64,000 bases of DNA from assembly GCA_002786025.1 (NCBI GenBank), contig NHNW01000044.1:1-64000 (forward strand), given 5' to 3'. This stretch comes from Zasmidium citrigriseum. Taxonomy: Eukaryota > Ascomycota > Dothideomycetes > Mycosphaerellales > Mycosphaerellaceae. The notes below the pieces were generated by a model. The model was given only the letters and a program-made list of their open reading frames with translations, did no database searches and was not told where the DNA came from. Each line of letters starts with the position of its first letter. Positions within the stretch are counted from its first letter, which is position 1. This document shows, piece by piece, positions 43,950-54,184 of the stretch. Made by a program: the position numbers and the translations under genes.

Positions 43950-45112
43950 CTATTGTGCCTTTCGCAGCTTGGCCATCTTTCGCTCTCTCCTCCTCTTTGC
44001 TGCCTCTGGGCCACTCTCGGTGTCCAAGCAGTAGTCCCACCATCTGAAAGAGCTCGAGTAGTTGCCGATGAATTTCTCGTGGTGGGTGTCGTGGTGGTCG
44101 GCGCCGGCCCAGAAGGGCAGGAAGTGGTGCAAGCTCCACGGGAACTCGTATCCAGAGTGCGCGTCGATTGCTTGGAAGAGACGGAGAACGATCCAGACAT
44201 ACATGGTGAGGATGTGTAGGTCCTTGGTGATCGCGCACCAAAGGATTGGCGTTCCGACGGTACCGAGGCCAAGAATCATGACTTCGATCGGCGAGGCGTA
44301 TTCTGCGGCGAGACCGAAAGGAGCGGAATACTGGTGGTGAATCTTGTGGATGTTTTTGTACAGCGGACCCCAGTGCATGGCGCGGTGAGTCCAGTAGTGC
44401 CAGGTATCCTCGAGGACGAAGAAAATCGCGATCTGGTAGGCCATCTTCCACCAAGCTGGGAAAGGTACGCCGGTCTCGAGGCCACAGTACTGGGCCATTG
44501 GGTGGAAGAGCCAGATCTGGGGAAGTTCGACGGTGAAGTGGGAGAGAAGGACGAGCATGGCGCAATCCCATTGCTCTTTCGCGGAGGGGATCTTTTGCTG
44601 TAGTGAAGGTCAGTATCCCGTCTACACTCCCATATTTATTGTCCACATACGTTCTGAATCTTGTACTTGTTCAAAGCAGGTATCCGGTCGATGATGATCC
44701 ACGGCAGACTCCTTCCAAAGTATACCACCTCATGCATGACGAAACTCATGATACCCGTAGCGAGGACGTCGTTGCCCATGAATGCGTACCAGGCGGCCCA
44801 GAGTTTCTCGAAGTAGTTGAGGGAGACATTGTATTTCGAGATCTCGTCGAATTCGTGCCAGTATGTGTTTCGGGTGTGAGGAAGCATTACGTCGGCGATT
44901 GATGACGCCGTCGCATTGTTACTGGAGAGAAGAGACATGTCAGTTGGGGGCTCTGTATGGCGTAGTTCGCGGAGAGAGCATGTTGGGGTGTGTTTTGTCG
45001 GCCAAGCAAAAACATTGTCTGCAGTGGCGCGACCAACACCCAAGCGGGCTTTGTTGAGATGAAAGATCTGGGGCGAGGCTTACAAGTAGTCGAAGCCCAC
45101 GGTGAGCGACAT
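43950..45112 (-). CDS. ERG25: C-4 methylsterol oxidase
   Basis: Exons 45084-45112, 44651-44921 and 43950-44597 give 315 residues. The first intron is 162 bp and the second 53 bp. The spliced start [17 protein letters not shown] is the form expected for fungal Erg25. An in-frame ATG at 44,938, inside the end of intron 1, offers a shorter alternative. Three His boxes of the fatty-acid-hydroxylase superfamily are complete: THRAMH, HKIHH and HHDTHH, which hold the di-iron centre. The enzyme removes the C-4 methyl groups of sterol precursors, with Erg26 and Erg27, in the ER membrane during ergosterol synthesis. Several membrane spans are visible (for example [18 protein letters not shown]). The C-terminus is basic ([14 protein letters not shown]). 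Confidence 0.95.
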
Positions 45113-45886
45113 CTCGACGGCTGGGTAAGGGAGGGTGTCGAGAGGGTGTTGGAGAGGGAGTCGTCGGAGAGAGAAGGGGTCGCGGCGATAAAAAGATGTA
45201 GCAGCTCTTGCCCGTGTCGAACTCGAACCACTTTCATTGAAAGCGACAGGGATCTGCTAGTTTGCCCTGACGCTAGCGATGGAGCGGCTGCTCCCGCCTT
45301 CACCAATTCACCACTCTCGTGCTGCTCTGAATGTCAGCATCTTTCGCACTTCTCGAGTGGTCTGATATCTGCATATCAATGTCGTCGCCGCGATTGTTCC
45401 GCCCCGTATCAATCTCTGGAGTTGGTAAGGCAGACACAACACATGCCGTTCGAACAAGATCCGATCAGCCACGATCTGGACCCTGAAGACGCAGCCCACA
45501 CGTGATAAAGGAGGCGATGATCTCCATCGTAAGATTTTTGTCTTGGCAAGTGGATTTGAGTGGGTGTTGATTTGAGAAACGCGTGTCTGCTGATATGTCA
45601 CTCGATAGCCTGAGGACTTCTGTAAGATATCATTGTACAGTCTGAACAACACATGGAGTCCCGACGTTCAATTCAGACGCCCTTTCGGCAGAGAAAGATC
45701 GAATCGAGCCACGCTCGTTGCTCTCTATAATGTCGAAGAGGGCAACCGGTCAGAGACGAACTGCCGACTTCGTTGACACCTCAACTTCGCACTTTTTGAG
45801 TTGACTCTGTGGCTTCGACGACAGCACATCAGGCCATCTTCCATCGATCGCTGCAGACCTTCTGGCTCATGCCCTGAATCCTCCTT
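45113..45886. other. ERG25 promoter region and HGH1 3' region
   Basis: No gene is supported. I did not find a sterol-response motif that I could assert. Confidence 0.45.
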
Positions 45887-47174
45887 CTACAACACCTCAA
45901 CAATCTGCTCATCTTCATCCTCCTCCAGTTCCTGTACTTTGGGCATATCAGCCGCCGGATCAGGATCTCCCTCTTCTCCCCGCATCAACACCTGCACCAG
46001 CCTATCACAGCCTTCTCGTACATTCTCGTCGTTGACTTGCATATGCAATTCTCGTACGATGGGATAGACCTTGACATCCCGTAGCTTCTTCCTGCCTTCC
46101 GGCGTCGTGGTGAGAAGGAGAAGGGTCTCGAGGTGAATGCAGATGATGTCTGGCTGCTTTTCGCGTTCCTTATCAGGAGGCAAGAGCTGGCATTCGTCCA
46201 ACATACCGTCGGTGTCTTCGTCCTTGTACTCCTCGTTGCCCATTAGGGGAAGGAGGATGTACTGGAGGAGATTGACGCCGTCTTCAGAAAGGAGTTCTTC
46301 GTGCGCTTTGATGTCGAAGCAGACGTTCTTGACCGTGCTCGCTACGCCTCGCCGGCGGATCTCGGAGGCGTGCTCTGTGAAGACGACGAGTTTGGTCAGG
46401 GGTATGACTTTCTCGGTGCTGTCGCCTTCGCCTTCGGAGCGGGTTGTGAGGAAGTGCTTTCTGCCTTCTTCGTGCTTTGCTAGGTCGGCGAAGAGGTAGC
46501 AGAGGTAGTCGTAGTCGGCATCTTTGTTGTAGGAGCCGCTGGCGCCTTTGACGAAGCAATCCAGGAGTTGATCGATGGCAATAGGCGATGTTGAGAGTGG
46601 TCGGGGGACCTCTCGCTTCATTTTCAACAGTTTCGTCACGCTGTCCGACTTGGCCAGATTGGCGAGGAGCATGCACATGAGGTTGGCATTGGGCTCTTTC
46701 GCATTCTAAACATCCATCAGTACTCAACACACGATCAAAAAGAACACGGCTCGACTAACATACGGTCACCCTCCGTAACAACGACTCGAGAAACGTGTCG
46801 TCTTCCGCCAGACTCTTGACGACCTCGGGGTCTTCTGAGATGTTGACGAGAATCGTGATGGCATTCTTGGCGATGGGGCTGTAGTCTCTGAGCAGAAGCT
46901 TCAGGTCTTTGACGGGTTCGAGTTGATTTCGCTTGAAGAGAGAGGGTTGTGCTGTTGAGTACCCCACGAGGTTTTCGGCGGCTGCAATGACGAGGCGTTA
47001 GAATTTTTGTTTCTCTGAAACGGTCTGCCGAGGTGGGTTGTGGCATACCGATGGATCTGATTTGGGTGTTGCCGTGATGAAGGAACTCGACGAGCTGGAT
47101 GGGATGTTAGTCGGAATCTGATGGAAAGGTCTCTTGGGAGATTTATCGCCTACTTCCTCGAGTTCCGTCGGCAT
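45887..47174 (-). CDS. HGH1: HGH1-family eEF2 folding chaperone
   Basis: Exons 47154-47174, 47049-47094, 46764-46981 and 45887-46705 (introns of 59, 67 and 58 bp) give 367 residues. The first exon encodes only MPTELEE. The spliced N-terminus LVEFLHHGNTQIRSIAAENLVGYS, NAKEPNANLMCMLLANLAKSD and DYLCYLFADLAK are typical of Hgh1, an armadillo-repeat protein that, with TRiC, helps fold translation elongation factor 2 in the cytosol (established in yeast). The body ends in an acidic tail (VQELEEDEDEQIVEVL). A longer upstream in-frame ATG exists at 47,237 but is not supported by family similarity. Confidence 0.9.
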
Positions 47175-47480
47175 TCTCTCAAATATATACAGGTTGTTCT
47201 GGATGTATTTATAGAGCGACGTTGATTTCTCCTCCAAGCAGAAAAGTCAAAGGCGATCGGCATCCATCCCGAGCCAGCGCTCTTGGCGACTCGGGAGTTC
47301 ATGTGGTGATTCCACTCCTCTGCGGCCACCTGCATCTCGCTATCTCCTCCCCGCGAACCCCTGTGGACGATCCTCGATAATACTGCTTGAGATAATAGCG
47401 GCGACGAAGCGACGACCACATACCATGAGCAGTGGCTATCGTCCCAGCTGCATGCGGAGGACAATAACGCCGGCGCAATC
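47175..47480. promoter_or_regulatory. Bidirectional promoter, HGH1 / golgin
   Basis: 306 bp between divergent start codons must contain both promoters. No other feature is visible. Confidence 0.65.
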
Positions 47481-50400
47481 ATGTTCCAGCGCCTGCAGAA
47501 GGGACTCAATCTCGACTTCCTGGACAATAAGATAGCTGAAGAGCAGGAGAAGCAGAAACAACAGCAGCAGAAGGGAGGGTCGCCGGCGAAGAGGACGCCT
47601 AGCAGCGCGAGGAGAGGGAGCGGGAGGACGGATTCGCCTAGCAAGAGAGGAGGGAGTAGTCGATTACAGGTTCCGGAAGGCAAGGGAGGTGATGCTGGAA
47701 GCAAAGCACCTGATCCAGACGATTTTGTGATTGGCGACGATGTGTCTGATGTCCCCAGCCGATCTACCACGCCAGCACCAGTGAAGGAGGGGGGAGATGC
47801 TGCACCGGCAGAAGAGAAAGATCAAGGCGAGAAGAAGGATACATCTGCTACAATGGAGAAAGGAAAAGAGCCTCAGACAGTAGAGGAGGATGGCTTGCCT
47901 CTTGAAGTTCGACAAAAGCTGGCCAGGCTGGAGAAGATCACAGCCAAGTATCAAGGTATGGTCACGTCCACGCCGTTGCACCGTGATTGGCACCTGTTAT
48001 TTTACTCACAGAACTCGATTTGTATAGATCTGCTCCTGAATTACCGTCGTGCGCATAACCACATCCAGGCCATTGAGCCCTTCGAGGCCACCCTCCGCGA
48101 ACATACGTCTCTCACGTCCATTTCCGACCCGGGAGCTCTTGTCGAGTTTCTCAATCAGCGCAGCTTGCAGAGCGATATGGTCATGCAGGAGTTCAAGAAA
48201 GTCAGTGGCGAGCATAATGCCGCGATCAAGGAGCGCGATGAGCTGAAGGCGAAGTTAGAGGAAGCTGAGAAGAAGGCGAAAGAGGCGTTTGATGAGGCGG
48301 CAGGACTACGCAAGGAGCGGGAAGAGACCAAGTCTGCGTCGAAGCAAGACTCCTCTGACCCCCTGGGTGCCAGCGAGGCCAACAAGGAAGGCGAGGCGAA
48401 ATCAGATGACGATGCGTTCTTTTCATATGAAGAGGAAGTCTCACGTGCCAAAGCCGAAGAAGAGGATGATACCAGTGCTAAGATCGAGGAATTGAAGACT
48501 GAGTATGATGCCAAGGTCGAGGCTCTTCAAGCGGAGATGAAGGAGCGGGAAGACTACATCAATGAGCTGTCGACGGAGAATGTTTCCCTCAAGAACGAAT
48601 TCGAGTCGGTACGAAAAGAGCTCGATGACACTCGCTTGAATCTGGACGCCATGGAGAACAAGCACGAGGTCCGGGACCGCAGCGATACGGACGCCAGGGC
48701 CGAACTCGCATCCTTGAAAGAACAGCTCGACCAAGCAAATGCAGATCGGCAAGCCGCCAAGGAGCGGGAGCAGGAGGCTGTCGCTTCTCTTGCGCGAACG
48801 GATACCGAGCTGAAGGCTCTTCAGGCTCAAATGAAAGACTTGCAGGAAGGACAGAATGCGAGCAGCAAGCAGCTTCAGGAGAAGGCTGCGGCTGCTGAGA
48901 AGAAGCTGAAGGAGTATCAATCCGAGCATGCTAAGAGCGGGTCACAAGGGAAGAACCTTCAACCCCTGCTTGACCAATTCAAAGCAAAGCTCAAGACTGC
49001 TGTGGAGGCGAAGGAAGAGACCGAACGCAAATTCAACGATATGCAGCTCGAGATCAATAGGCTGGAATCTGAGAGTGACTCGAACGCGAGCACGATCCGA
49101 CATCTGCGAGAAGCAGAGGCATCTACCAACAGCCTAAAGAAGCGAATCGCGGAAGTCGAAGAGGAGCGTGAAAAGGCTCTGCAGCTGGTCGACACGAAGA
49201 AGAAGCACGAGGCTGCTGTGGCTAGTCTCCAGAGCCAGCTGAAGCGTGCTCAAAGTGACCGAGATGCTGCGTATCAGATGATTCTTGACTGTGGCAAATG
49301 CACCCCTGTTCCCAGTCCTAGCCAAGACAAGGAAACTGGGGTTGCGACCCCGACGGAGAGCAGCAGCACGCCAGAAACAAGGTCACGGATGGGCTCCGAG
49401 ACTACAGATGTCAGCACGCAACCCACAGAGGTCAGCAGTGAAGCACCTGCGACTCCTTCGGTTGAAGGTGGCGAGCTTGCACCTCCCGGCGAGGCAAAGA
49501 AGAAGAACAAGAAGAAGAAGTCCAAAGCGAAGAAGAAGGCTCCGGCAGAGGGCACTGCTCCGACGGCAGACAGTGCTGACCTCACGGTCGAGGAGTTGCT
49601 GCTGAACCCCGAGTTGGCCCCAGATGTTCTGCTCAAATCCAAGTTTGGTGAGAACCCGATGACGCCTCTGCTGACCCGCATGATCGAGACGTTGAAGGAA
49701 AGGAACGAGTCGAACGATGACGATGCCAACGAGGCCGTGCGACAGCATCTCGAAGACCAGATTGAGCAGCTCCAGCAAAAGATCCGCGACAACGAACACA
49801 TCGTCCGCGCCAAGAATGATCAGATCATTGCTCTCGAGGGAAGCATTGCAAATAATGCGGCGTCGTCTGAAGGTAACGCCGAGCAAGCAAAGGAGATTGA
49901 GAGTCTGAAGAGCGAAATCGCATCTCTGCAGGGTCAAATGTCGGAGAAGGACGCTCAGATCAGCAAACTGCAGGATCGTCTGCAGGGTGAAGCTGCACTT
50001 CAGGAGAAGATCGAGGATCTCACCGCGGACAAGGAAAGTCATGAAGAGGATATGTTGATCCATGCCGCGAATGCGGTCAATGCTCAAAATGAGGTCAAGG
50101 ATCTAAAAGAGAGCCGGGACAAGCTCCAACAAGAATTCGATGAGCTGCAGATGGAGAGCGATGGCTACTACAAGAAAATGAAGGACGCCGAAGCTCAGAA
50201 GGAAAATCTTGCCAACAGAAGCCGGGACTTGGAGACAGAGATTCAGCAGCTCAAGACCAAGACCGTCTCCAGCGATGAGATGGAGGGGCTCAAAGAGCAG
50301 CTGCAGAACGCCAATAAGGAAAAGGAGTCCTTGCAGGTGTTGAAAGATGCTTGCGAAAAGCAGATTGAGGAGCTGAAGGCAAGCCATTCTGCGAATGGCG

Positions 50401-51887
50401 CAGAGGCAGACGCCAAACACAAGTCGTTATCTTCGGAATTCGATACACTTCGTGCAAAGACGACTGAGCTGGAGAAGGAACTGGCCGCTGCGAATGACCT
50501 CGCACAGACCCGGTTCAAGGACCTAACCGCTATTCGGGAGCAGTACAACAAGGTGCAGCCTGAGCTGAAGCGGCTACGAGAGGAATCTGCCGAGCTCAAG
50601 AATGTCAAGGCCGAGCTTGAGAAGACCAACTCCAGCCTCAAGAAGCTGGAAGCCAAGGAGAAGGATCTTCGATCCGAGATTGCTGAGTACAAGGCTCAAA
50701 TGACCGAAAAGGACACCGACATCGCAACACTGCGCGAGAAGAGCAAGAAGAGTGACGAGCGGAGCACCGCCCTTGAAGAGTCCTACGAGACTGCTCGGAG
50801 GGACTTGGAAAGGAGTGAGAAAACCCGAGACGAAGCAATTGAGGCCCGCGAGAGGCTTGAGGGCAAGATCAGAGCGGTTGAAGATGAAGTCAAGAAGTCG
50901 AAAGCGAGCTTGACTGAGTTGGAGAACAAGGCTCAGAAATCGTCTGAAGAAGCCCGCAATCTGCGAGTAGAGCTTGAGACGAAGGCTGCCCAGCACGCAA
51001 GCGCCCAGAGCTATGTGGATAGCGTGCAAGATAGCTCTCGAGAGCTTGCGACGCAGATGAAGGAGATCAAGCAGAGATGCGAGAACCTCGAAGAGGAGCT
51101 GGAGCATTCGCAGCGATCATTGTCAGACCGGACACGCGATTGCGAGAAGATGCGTAGGCTGCTCGCTGAAGCCGAGGGCAGGGCTGAAAGCGCCGTCAAG
51201 GAGATGCGGGAACGAATGGATCTGGCCATTGAAGAGCGGGACCGAGCTGAAGACGAGGCGAGTACCATTGGCAGGAGAAAGGCGAGGGAGATCGAAGACC
51301 TTAAGACCAAGCTGCGTGATGCCGAACGAGAAGCCAGCCGGGCCACTGAAGCGAAGCAGGACGCCGAACGGCGAGAGCGAGACTTCAAGAGTCGGCAAGC
51401 AGAACTCGAACGTCGTTCTGCACAGGCGCAAGAGGAGATCAACGAAGTCCGCACCGCGATGGCCCAACTTCGCGATAGCCTCGACGAGACAGAACGACAA
51501 TCCCACGAACTAGAGAAGCAGAAACAGGAACTCCGAAAGATGGTCGACGAGAAAGACGCTCGACTTGAAAAGCTCACCAAGTCCTCCAAATCCATGGCCG
51601 AAGAGCTCCGTGCTATTCAGGCAGCGAAGAAGGCAACTGGTAGTTCGACGCCTTCACGTTCGTCGATGGATTCAAGTCGAGTCACTTCGCCTGTGCCAAA
51701 GAATACTAATGGTTCGACGGCGAAGGATTCGGGCATTGATTATGTCTATTTGAAGAACGTGCTGCTGCAGTTCATGGAGACGAAGGAGAAGAAGCATCAG
51801 ATGCAGTTTGTGCCTGTGCTGAGGATGCTGTTGCATTTTACGCCGGAGGAGGAGCAGAAGTGGCAGGCTGTTGTTTCGGCCAAGTGA
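47481..51887 (+). CDS. GRIP-domain golgin (Imh1-like)
   Basis: Exons 47481-47955 and 48028-51887 give 1,444 residues. The 72-bp intron (gtatgg...tgtatag) is a multiple of three without a stop, so the unspliced frame is also open. It was called because removal gives YQDLLLNYRRAHNHI, the expected golgin sequence. The start MFQRLQKGLNLDFLDNK is followed by a disordered, charged region. From about 185 almost the whole protein is heptad coiled coil, interrupted at about 590-690 by a Ser/Thr/Pro-rich, Lys-rich (KKKNKKKKSKAKKK) segment. The C-terminal GRIP domain contains DYVYLKNVLLQFME and PVLRMLLHFTPEEE. GRIP golgins dock on Arl1-GTP at the trans-Golgi network and tether endosome-derived vesicles (established). 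The conserved Tyr of the GRIP domain is present. Confidence 0.92.
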   Translation: MFQRLQKGLNLDFLDNKIAEEQEKQKQQQQKGGSPAKRTPSSARRGSGRTDSPSKRGGSSRLQVPEGKGGDAGSKAPDPDDFVIGDDVSDVPSRSTTPAPVKEGGDAAPAEEKDQGEKKDTSATMEKGKEPQTVEEDGLPLEVRQKLARLEKITAKYQGMVTSTPLHRDWHLLFYSQNSICIDLLLNYRRAHNHIQAIEPFEATLREHTSLTSISDPGALVEFLNQRSLQSDMVMQEFKKVSGEHNAAIKERDELKAKLEEAEKKAKEAFDEAAGLRKEREETKSASKQDSSDPLGASEANKEGEAKSDDDAFFSYEEEVSRAKAEEEDDTSAKIEELKTEYDAKVEALQAEMKEREDYINELSTENVSLKNEFESVRKELDDTRLNLDAMENKHEVRDRSDTDARAELASLKEQLDQANADRQAAKEREQEAVASLARTDTELKALQAQMKDLQEGQNASSKQLQEKAAAAEKKLKEYQSEHAKSGSQGKNLQPLLDQFKAKLKTAVEAKEETERKFNDMQLEINRLESESDSNASTIRHLREAEASTNSLKKRIAEVEEEREKALQLVDTKKKHEAAVASLQSQLKRAQSDRDAAYQMILDCGKCTPVPSPSQDKETGVATPTESSSTPETRSRMGSETTDVSTQPTEVSSEAPATPSVEGGELAPPGEAKKKNKKKKSKAKKKAPAEGTAPTADSADLTVEELLLNPELAPDVLLKSKFGENPMTPLLTRMIETLKERNESNDDDANEAVRQHLEDQIEQLQQKIRDNEHIVRAKNDQIIALEGSIANNAASSEGNAEQAKEIESLKSEIASLQGQMSEKDAQISKLQDRLQGEAALQEKIEDLTADKESHEEDMLIHAANAVNAQNEVKDLKESRDKLQQEFDELQMESDGYYKKMKDAEAQKENLANRSRDLETEIQQLKTKTVSSDEMEGLKEQLQNANKEKESLQVLKDACEKQIEELKASHSANGAEADAKHKSLSSEFDTLRAKTTELEKELAAANDLAQTRFKDLTAIREQYNKVQPELKRLREESAELKNVKAELEKTNSSLKKLEAKEKDLRSEIAEYKAQMTEKDTDIATLREKSKKSDERSTALEESYETARRDLERSEKTRDEAIEARERLEGKIRAVEDEVKKSKASLTELENKAQKSSEEARNLRVELETKAAQHASAQSYVDSVQDSSRELATQMKEIKQRCENLEEELEHSQRSLSDRTRDCEKMRRLLAEAEGRAESAVKEMRERMDLAIEERDRAEDEASTIGRRKAREIEDLKTKLRDAEREASRATEAKQDAERRERDFKSRQAELERRSAQAQEEINEVRTAMAQLRDSLDETERQSHELEKQKQELRKMVDEKDARLEKLTKSSKSMAEELRAIQAAKKATGSSTPSRSSMDSSRVTSPVPKNTNGSTAKDSGIDYVYLKNVLLQFMETKEKKHQMQFVPVLRMLLHFTPEEEQKWQAVVSAK

Positions 51888-52546
51888 GAAGGAGGACAAG
51901 GCACATGAGCGTGCCTGGTGACTACATCCCACGCCCTGACGATCCTCTTCGATCTGGACCTGAGGCCAAGCGTGGAAGATCTCGCAATCGAGTGGCTTGG
52001 GCACCACGAGTGGCTGGTCATCTGCGGTCAGACGCCCAGATGTGGCAACTTCAAACTCGCTGCATGGGTCACCCTGGCATGGAAAGAGATACGCCCTGGC
52101 CCGCTCGGCCCGATCAACGACATGTTCACGCCGACTATCGGGATCTGATCACTGAGGAGGACCGCTTCTTTGAAGCCGAGGGCCGTGGATGAGATGACAG
52201 TAATGAATGCTTTTTGTACAACAGACATGCTCGACGGAGTGTGAAGTGTGGCGGCATTGTGTATATAGTGTTTTGAGAGCATAGCGAGTGCGTTTATTTG
52301 ATATGTAGTCATGGCCTGGGTGTGAGGGCTAATTGATCGGGTTGAAGTGAAGCCCTCTTTGGGTGCTTTTCCTTTTGCTTGGAGTTGAGCTCGCCAAGAA
52401 CAGCATGTGAAAGACGAAGCTAACAGATGATCCGCCGAATTTGAAGCGGCGGACTAGTGCCTTCCCAAACAGTTCTGGCTTTTACGACAAACAAAGTCGC
52501 CTTAACACAACACCAACGACAACAAATCATCACAATTGGCGCGACC
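51888..52546. other. Intergenic after the golgin
   Basis: A 76-residue frame at 51,918-52,148 has a protein-like look but no start context or known relatives I can name. The rest is presumably 3' UTR and the next promoter. Confidence 0.35.
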
Positions 52547-53353
52547 ATGGCGCCCTCACTCAGCGATCGCCTCGAGGCATTGCGAAAAGACTACATCGCC
52601 AAACTCGATAGCCTGGCCCGCGACATTTTGGCTCAGTTCGACAACAGCGAGGAACGCAAGAAAGTCGCCAACGACCTTCTGCGCGAAGACAAGCTCTCAA
52701 GCGACTATCGCACTCGCCTTCAACTCGCTTTGGCTACGGCGGAGAATAAGGAGTTGCGGAATGCGCTTGAGAATGCTAAGCGGCGTGCTGGGGAGATCCA
52801 AAAGGATAAGGCCAGGCAGCACGAGCCGTACTGGGAGGAGCGCGCGGAGCGGGACGCGGAACGCAAGAAAAAGCAGGAGGAATATGTGGCGGAGATGATG
52901 CGTCGGAAGCGCAAGTTCGATGGTGTCGTTGTTGACCCTCCACGAACTCGATCAGATCCTTTCGGTCTTCAGACAGAAGCATCTAGCGACCGTCCTTCGA
53001 CTGGACCACCTCGCCTCTCTCTCGGCGCCAAAGGCAGCACGCTTTCCTGGCGGGAGCGTGAGGCTTACAGGTCCGCTGGTCTCTCTTCTTTCGGCCGTCT
53101 CAACAACACCGACGACATGGCGACTCCAGCCAAGAGAAGTGGCTATGTGCCTCCAGGCCCTCCACACCTCCGTGGCTGGGCTCCTCGCGCAAGGTCCACC
53201 TCAAACAAGCTAGACCAATACCTGCCTCGTTCACGCCGAGAAGATGCACCACCACCTCCTGCAAGCCGAAGCGAGTATCAGCCTTCAAGTTCCAGATTCG
53301 GCGGCGAGAGCAGCCGGAGCGCCTATCGACCTCCTGGTTCTTGGGGACAATAA
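52547..53353 (+). CDS. Unrecognised coiled-coil protein
   Basis: 268 residues from MAPSLSDRLEALRKDYIAKLD, at the first ATG in good context; the frame is open 90 bp further up. Residues 1-125 are a strongly charged coiled coil (RTRLQLALATAENKELRNAL, ERKKKQEEYVAEMMRRKRKF). The rest is disordered and rich in Pro, Ser, Arg and Gly (GYVPPGPPHLRGWAPRARS, APPPPASRSEYQPSSSRFGG, ending PPGSWGQ). The layout suggests an oligomerising or RNA-linked adaptor, but I know of no named family. Confidence 0.65.
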   Translation: MAPSLSDRLEALRKDYIAKLDSLARDILAQFDNSEERKKVANDLLREDKLSSDYRTRLQLALATAENKELRNALENAKRRAGEIQKDKARQHEPYWEERAERDAERKKKQEEYVAEMMRRKRKFDGVVVDPPRTRSDPFGLQTEASSDRPSTGPPRLSLGAKGSTLSWREREAYRSAGLSSFGRLNNTDDMATPAKRSGYVPPGPPHLRGWAPRARSTSNKLDQYLPRSRREDAPPPPASRSEYQPSSSRFGGESSRSAYRPPGSWGQ

Positions 53354-53713
53354 GAAGCGACGACGTGGATCAAGCATGGCAATCAGGGTCACTGGTGGTA
53401 TGAGCACCTGAGATGGTGGCGAGTGCATGTGCAGATGGCGTTGCTGGCTACTGGGTGCGGGCTGGAGCTAAGAGATCTTCATGCTATGGCTCTGGACATA
53501 CGGACACTGGGTATGGCAATCGTCGGCAGTATTAAGTCGCCGCAGTGAATACCAGTGGTCAGGAAGTAAGCTATGGTCATCAATGCCAAAAGAAGCTGTC
53601 TACTTCATGGAATGTCTCTTCTCTCTTAGACTTGTGATGCCCTGCGGACTGGATAAAAGATGACGTTCTGGTCTTCGCCACTGCTGACGCTAGCAGCAGC
53701 GAGCTTTTCAGCA
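53354..53713. other. Intergenic, no feature seen
   Basis: Between two short genes on the same strand; nothing else is supported. Confidence 0.4.
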
Positions 53714-54184
53714 ATGTCTTCCACTAATATCCTCACCCGCGCCCAAGCCTGGAACGGCACCTCCCTCCCCTCCCTGGAGAACCTCCTTTCCGACCTCAAT
53801 GACATGTACTTCTCCGTCAGACTCGATGACGAAGACACAGACAGTCTCTCTGAGTCTGACGGCGAAGATGATTGCGAACTCTCCACCCTCCGCTCCGCCC
53901 TCACCCACCTCCTCTCCCGTTCAACCCTCCCCTACCTCCACCGCGCCCATTTCCTCGTCCTCATGGCTGCCACGGAACAAGACGGCGAGTTTCTTGCTAC
54001 AAGAGAATGGCTTGAGGGAGCGAAGGAGTGCATTGCGAGGGTGGCGAGGCCGGAGTGGTTGGTGGGTAGGGTTGAGGGAATTGAGATTGCGATACGCAAT
54101 GTTGAGGGGATGTTGGATGAGGCTGTTTTGAGGGAGTTTGTTAGGTTGTGGGGGAAGGAGGGAGAAAGGGAGGAGGTCTTGTAG
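53714..54184 (+). CDS. Unrecognised protein, 156 residues
   Basis: Starts MSSTNILTRAQAWNG; an ATG at 53,660 would add 18 mostly hydrophobic residues (FWSSPLLTLAAASFSA) that could be a signal or import sequence. The body has an acidic Ser/Asp stretch (DDEDTDSLSESDGEDDCE) and then a helical half (LSRSTLPYLHRAHFLVLMAA, EWLEGAKECIARVARPEWLVG). The absence of stops through a composition change and the regular amphipathic pattern favour a real gene. No family is recognised. Confidence 0.5.
   Translation: MSSTNILTRAQAWNGTSLPSLENLLSDLNDMYFSVRLDDEDTDSLSESDGEDDCELSTLRSALTHLLSRSTLPYLHRAHFLVLMAATEQDGEFLATREWLEGAKECIARVARPEWLVGRVEGIEIAIRNVEGMLDEAVLREFVRLWGKEGEREEVL

Noticed and set aside
51918..52148. 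76-residue frame after the golgin (MTTSHALTILFDLDLRPS...)
   Set aside because: It starts 31 bp after the golgin stop on the same strand and overlaps another open frame. No domain is recognised; more likely 3' UTR.
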